This document shows, piece after piece, positions 6,555-7,239 of a stretch of DNA of 7,239 bases; positions within the stretch are counted from its first letter, which is position 1, and each line of letters starts with the position of its first letter. The position numbers and the translations under genes were made by a program. Source of the DNA: Rhodospirillaceae bacterium (GTDB lineage Bacteria > Pseudomonadota > Alphaproteobacteria > UBA8366 > GCA-2717185); assembly GCA_028817685.1 (NCBI GenBank), contig JAPPPC010000433.1:1-7239 (forward strand), given 5' to 3'. The notes beneath the pieces were generated by a model that made no database searches, was not told where the DNA came from, and saw nothing but the letters and a program-made list of their open reading frames with translations.

Positions 6555-6929
6555 TTAATCCAGCACGCTTGCGATTGAAATATCCCCGCGCACCACGTTG
6601 ATCAGCTGCGGCAACAGCTCCAGACGCGAATTGTGCAGGAAAGTATCGAAACTTTGCCGCTCACCATGCGCCGCGGTGCGGAAGCGAAGGGCTTTGTACG
6701 CGCCTGCCTCGCTCAATTGACGGGTCTCCGTCATGAAGGCGGGACCGCCCGTCCCCAATCTGATCGCAAATGCGATGGCGATGAGCAGCGGCGCACAGAA
6801 AATCAGCGCAAAAACACCAACGCCGCGGTTCGCGCCGCGCTTCGGATCCAGAAAATAGTCGGCGAGCTTGCCCTCGATAACCATTTGAGACACCCCGGTT
6901 TCGTTGTCGCCCAGTGACGCGGCCGTCAT
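6555..6929 (-). CDS. Truncated, probably inactive bacterial sugar transferase (polyprenyl-phosphate phosphosugar transferase-like)
   Basis: The protein has 124 residues if started at 6929. The first ATG has no SD, while an internal ATG at 6884 has GGGG 8 nt upstream and would give 109 residues. Family landmarks are present in order: K30-R31 (KRxxD motif, with N34 for the Asp), one hydrophobic membrane segment (about 38-57, VGVFALIFCAPLLIAIAFAI), GGPAFMTETR (61-70, for GPVFFxQxR), KALRFRT (79-85, for FKFRSM) and LLPQLINVVRGDIS (105-118, for ELPQLxNVLxGDMS). It stops after SIASVLD, where the family continues with GPRP and a C-terminal part. The stretch between the RFRT and LPQL motifs is also shortened. 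The catalytic SLDELPQL reads RLELLPQL, so the Asp-Glu pair has become Glu-Leu. A working phosphoglycosyl transferase is therefore unlikely. It may be a membrane-bound relic or a repurposed paralogue. It lies downstream of hspQ on the same strand, 127 nt away. Confidence 0.7.
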   Translation of the reverse strand: MTAASLGDNETGVSQMVIEGKLADYFLDPKRGANRGVGVFALIFCAPLLIAIAFAIRLGTGGPAFMTETRQLSEAGAYKALRFRTAAHGERQSFDTFLHNSRLELLPQLINVVRGDISIASVLD

Positions 6930-7018
6930 TGCGACCGTCGAACGACACTAGAGCGTTAATTCCGGGAGCTTTCGTCACCCAAATGGGGGCGCTTTGTAAG
7001 GTCGCGCAAATGCGCGCA

Positions 7019-7038
7019 CGATTTTGGGGCTAAAATCG
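7019..7038 (-). terminator. Hairpin downstream of hspQ, possible terminator
   Basis: CGATTTT and AAAATCG pair perfectly (7 bp) around a 6-nt loop. The hairpin begins 17 nt past the hspQ stop on the - strand. A second small inverted repeat (CGCGC/GCGCG with a 4-nt loop) follows. There is no T-run on the - strand side, so it is not a classical intrinsic terminator. It may be a weak terminator, an mRNA 3'-end stabiliser or chance. The rest of the 6930-7055 gap shows no gene and no convincing promoter for the sugar-transferase relic. Confidence 0.3.
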
Positions 7039-7055
7039 CCTATTTCGACGCGAAT

Positions 7056-7239
7056 TTAATGGGAATTGTCGTGCCGGGACACATAACAGCCGTTTTTGAT
7101 GCCGGAAAACAGCTCTTTGACCTGCGGGTGCGATACCGGCTCGCAAGTTTCATCGCACAGTAAATTCTGCTCAGAAACGTAGGCGATGTAAGTCGTTTCG
7201 GCATTTTCAGCCAGCAAATGATAGTAGGGCTGTTCCTTT
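7056..7239 (-). CDS. hspQ: HspQ, YccV-like heat shock / hemimethylated-DNA-binding protein (C-terminal part)
   Basis: Sixty codons are visible (in frame from 7238 down to TAA at 7056-7058), and the N-terminal part lies outside the window. The sequence contains the family hallmarks QPYYHLLAEN, YIAYVSEQNLL and EPVSHPQVKELF in that order, ending GCYVSRHDNSH. In Escherichia coli the HspQ/YccV protein is a small heat-shock-induced protein that binds hemimethylated DNA and modulates Lon-dependent proteolysis; whether this homologue does the same is unknown. By hand count, 89 of 179 bases from 7061 to 7239 are G or C, clearly below the neighbouring metabolic genes. The upstream promoter, including any heat-shock element, is outside the window. 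Confidence 0.9.
   Translation of the reverse strand, partial: KEQPYYHLLAENAETTYIAYVSEQNLLCDETCEPVSHPQVKELFSGIKNGCYVSRHDNSH

Noticed and set aside
6551..6566. GTGCT/AGCAC inverted repeat around the stop codon of the sugar-transferase relic as a terminator
   Set aside because: The stem is only 5 bp, overlaps the stop codon, and has no adjacent T-run on either strand (four T about 8 nt further on the - strand).

Overview
The window looks like a chromosomal stretch from a high-GC proteobacterium, most likely an alphaproteobacterium. The grounds are GC-rich codon usage, SD-led genes in short operons, and a stand-alone hspQ. The genus cannot be told from the sequence alone.

Layout: (1) positions 1-59 carry the last 18 codons of an unidentified + strand gene, closed by a strong intrinsic terminator (79-109). 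(2) A + strand pair follows: a TTC38-like tetratricopeptide repeat protein (205-1857) and a microsomal-type epoxide hydrolase (1868-3016), 10 nt apart. (3) A - strand pair converges on it: an extended-SDR NAD-dependent epimerase/dehydratase (4453-3506), then a PaaI-like hotdog thioesterase (3491-3033), 14 nt apart. (4) Back-to-back with that pair, across an 88 nt divergent region, is a + strand pair: a class III phosphodiesterase-like metallophosphoesterase (4542-5288) and an enolase-superfamily acid-sugar dehydratase/racemase-like enzyme (5302-6507), 13 nt apart. (5) At the right end, on the - strand, are a shortened and apparently catalytically dead bacterial sugar-transferase homologue (6929-6555) and the C-terminal 60 codons of hspQ (7239-7056). 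No mobile element, tRNA, rRNA or CRISPR array is visible.

The central genes read as small-molecule catabolism. The metallophosphoesterase could release a polyol or sugar(-acid) from a phosphodiester. The SDR and the enolase-superfamily protein could oxidise and dehydrate or epimerise a sugar acid, and the thioesterase could clear a CoA ester. This pathway is inference from gene order; no substrate can be read from the sequence. The TPR/epoxide hydrolase pair is probably a separate transcription unit.

The points most worth a second look are a perfect 8-bp hairpin that buries the start codon of the metallophosphoesterase, the minimal sugar-transferase relic that has lost its catalytic Asp-Glu pair, and the unusual active-site residues of the phosphodiesterase (GNRD for GNHD) and of the enolase-superfamily enzyme (ExH at the first metal ligand).
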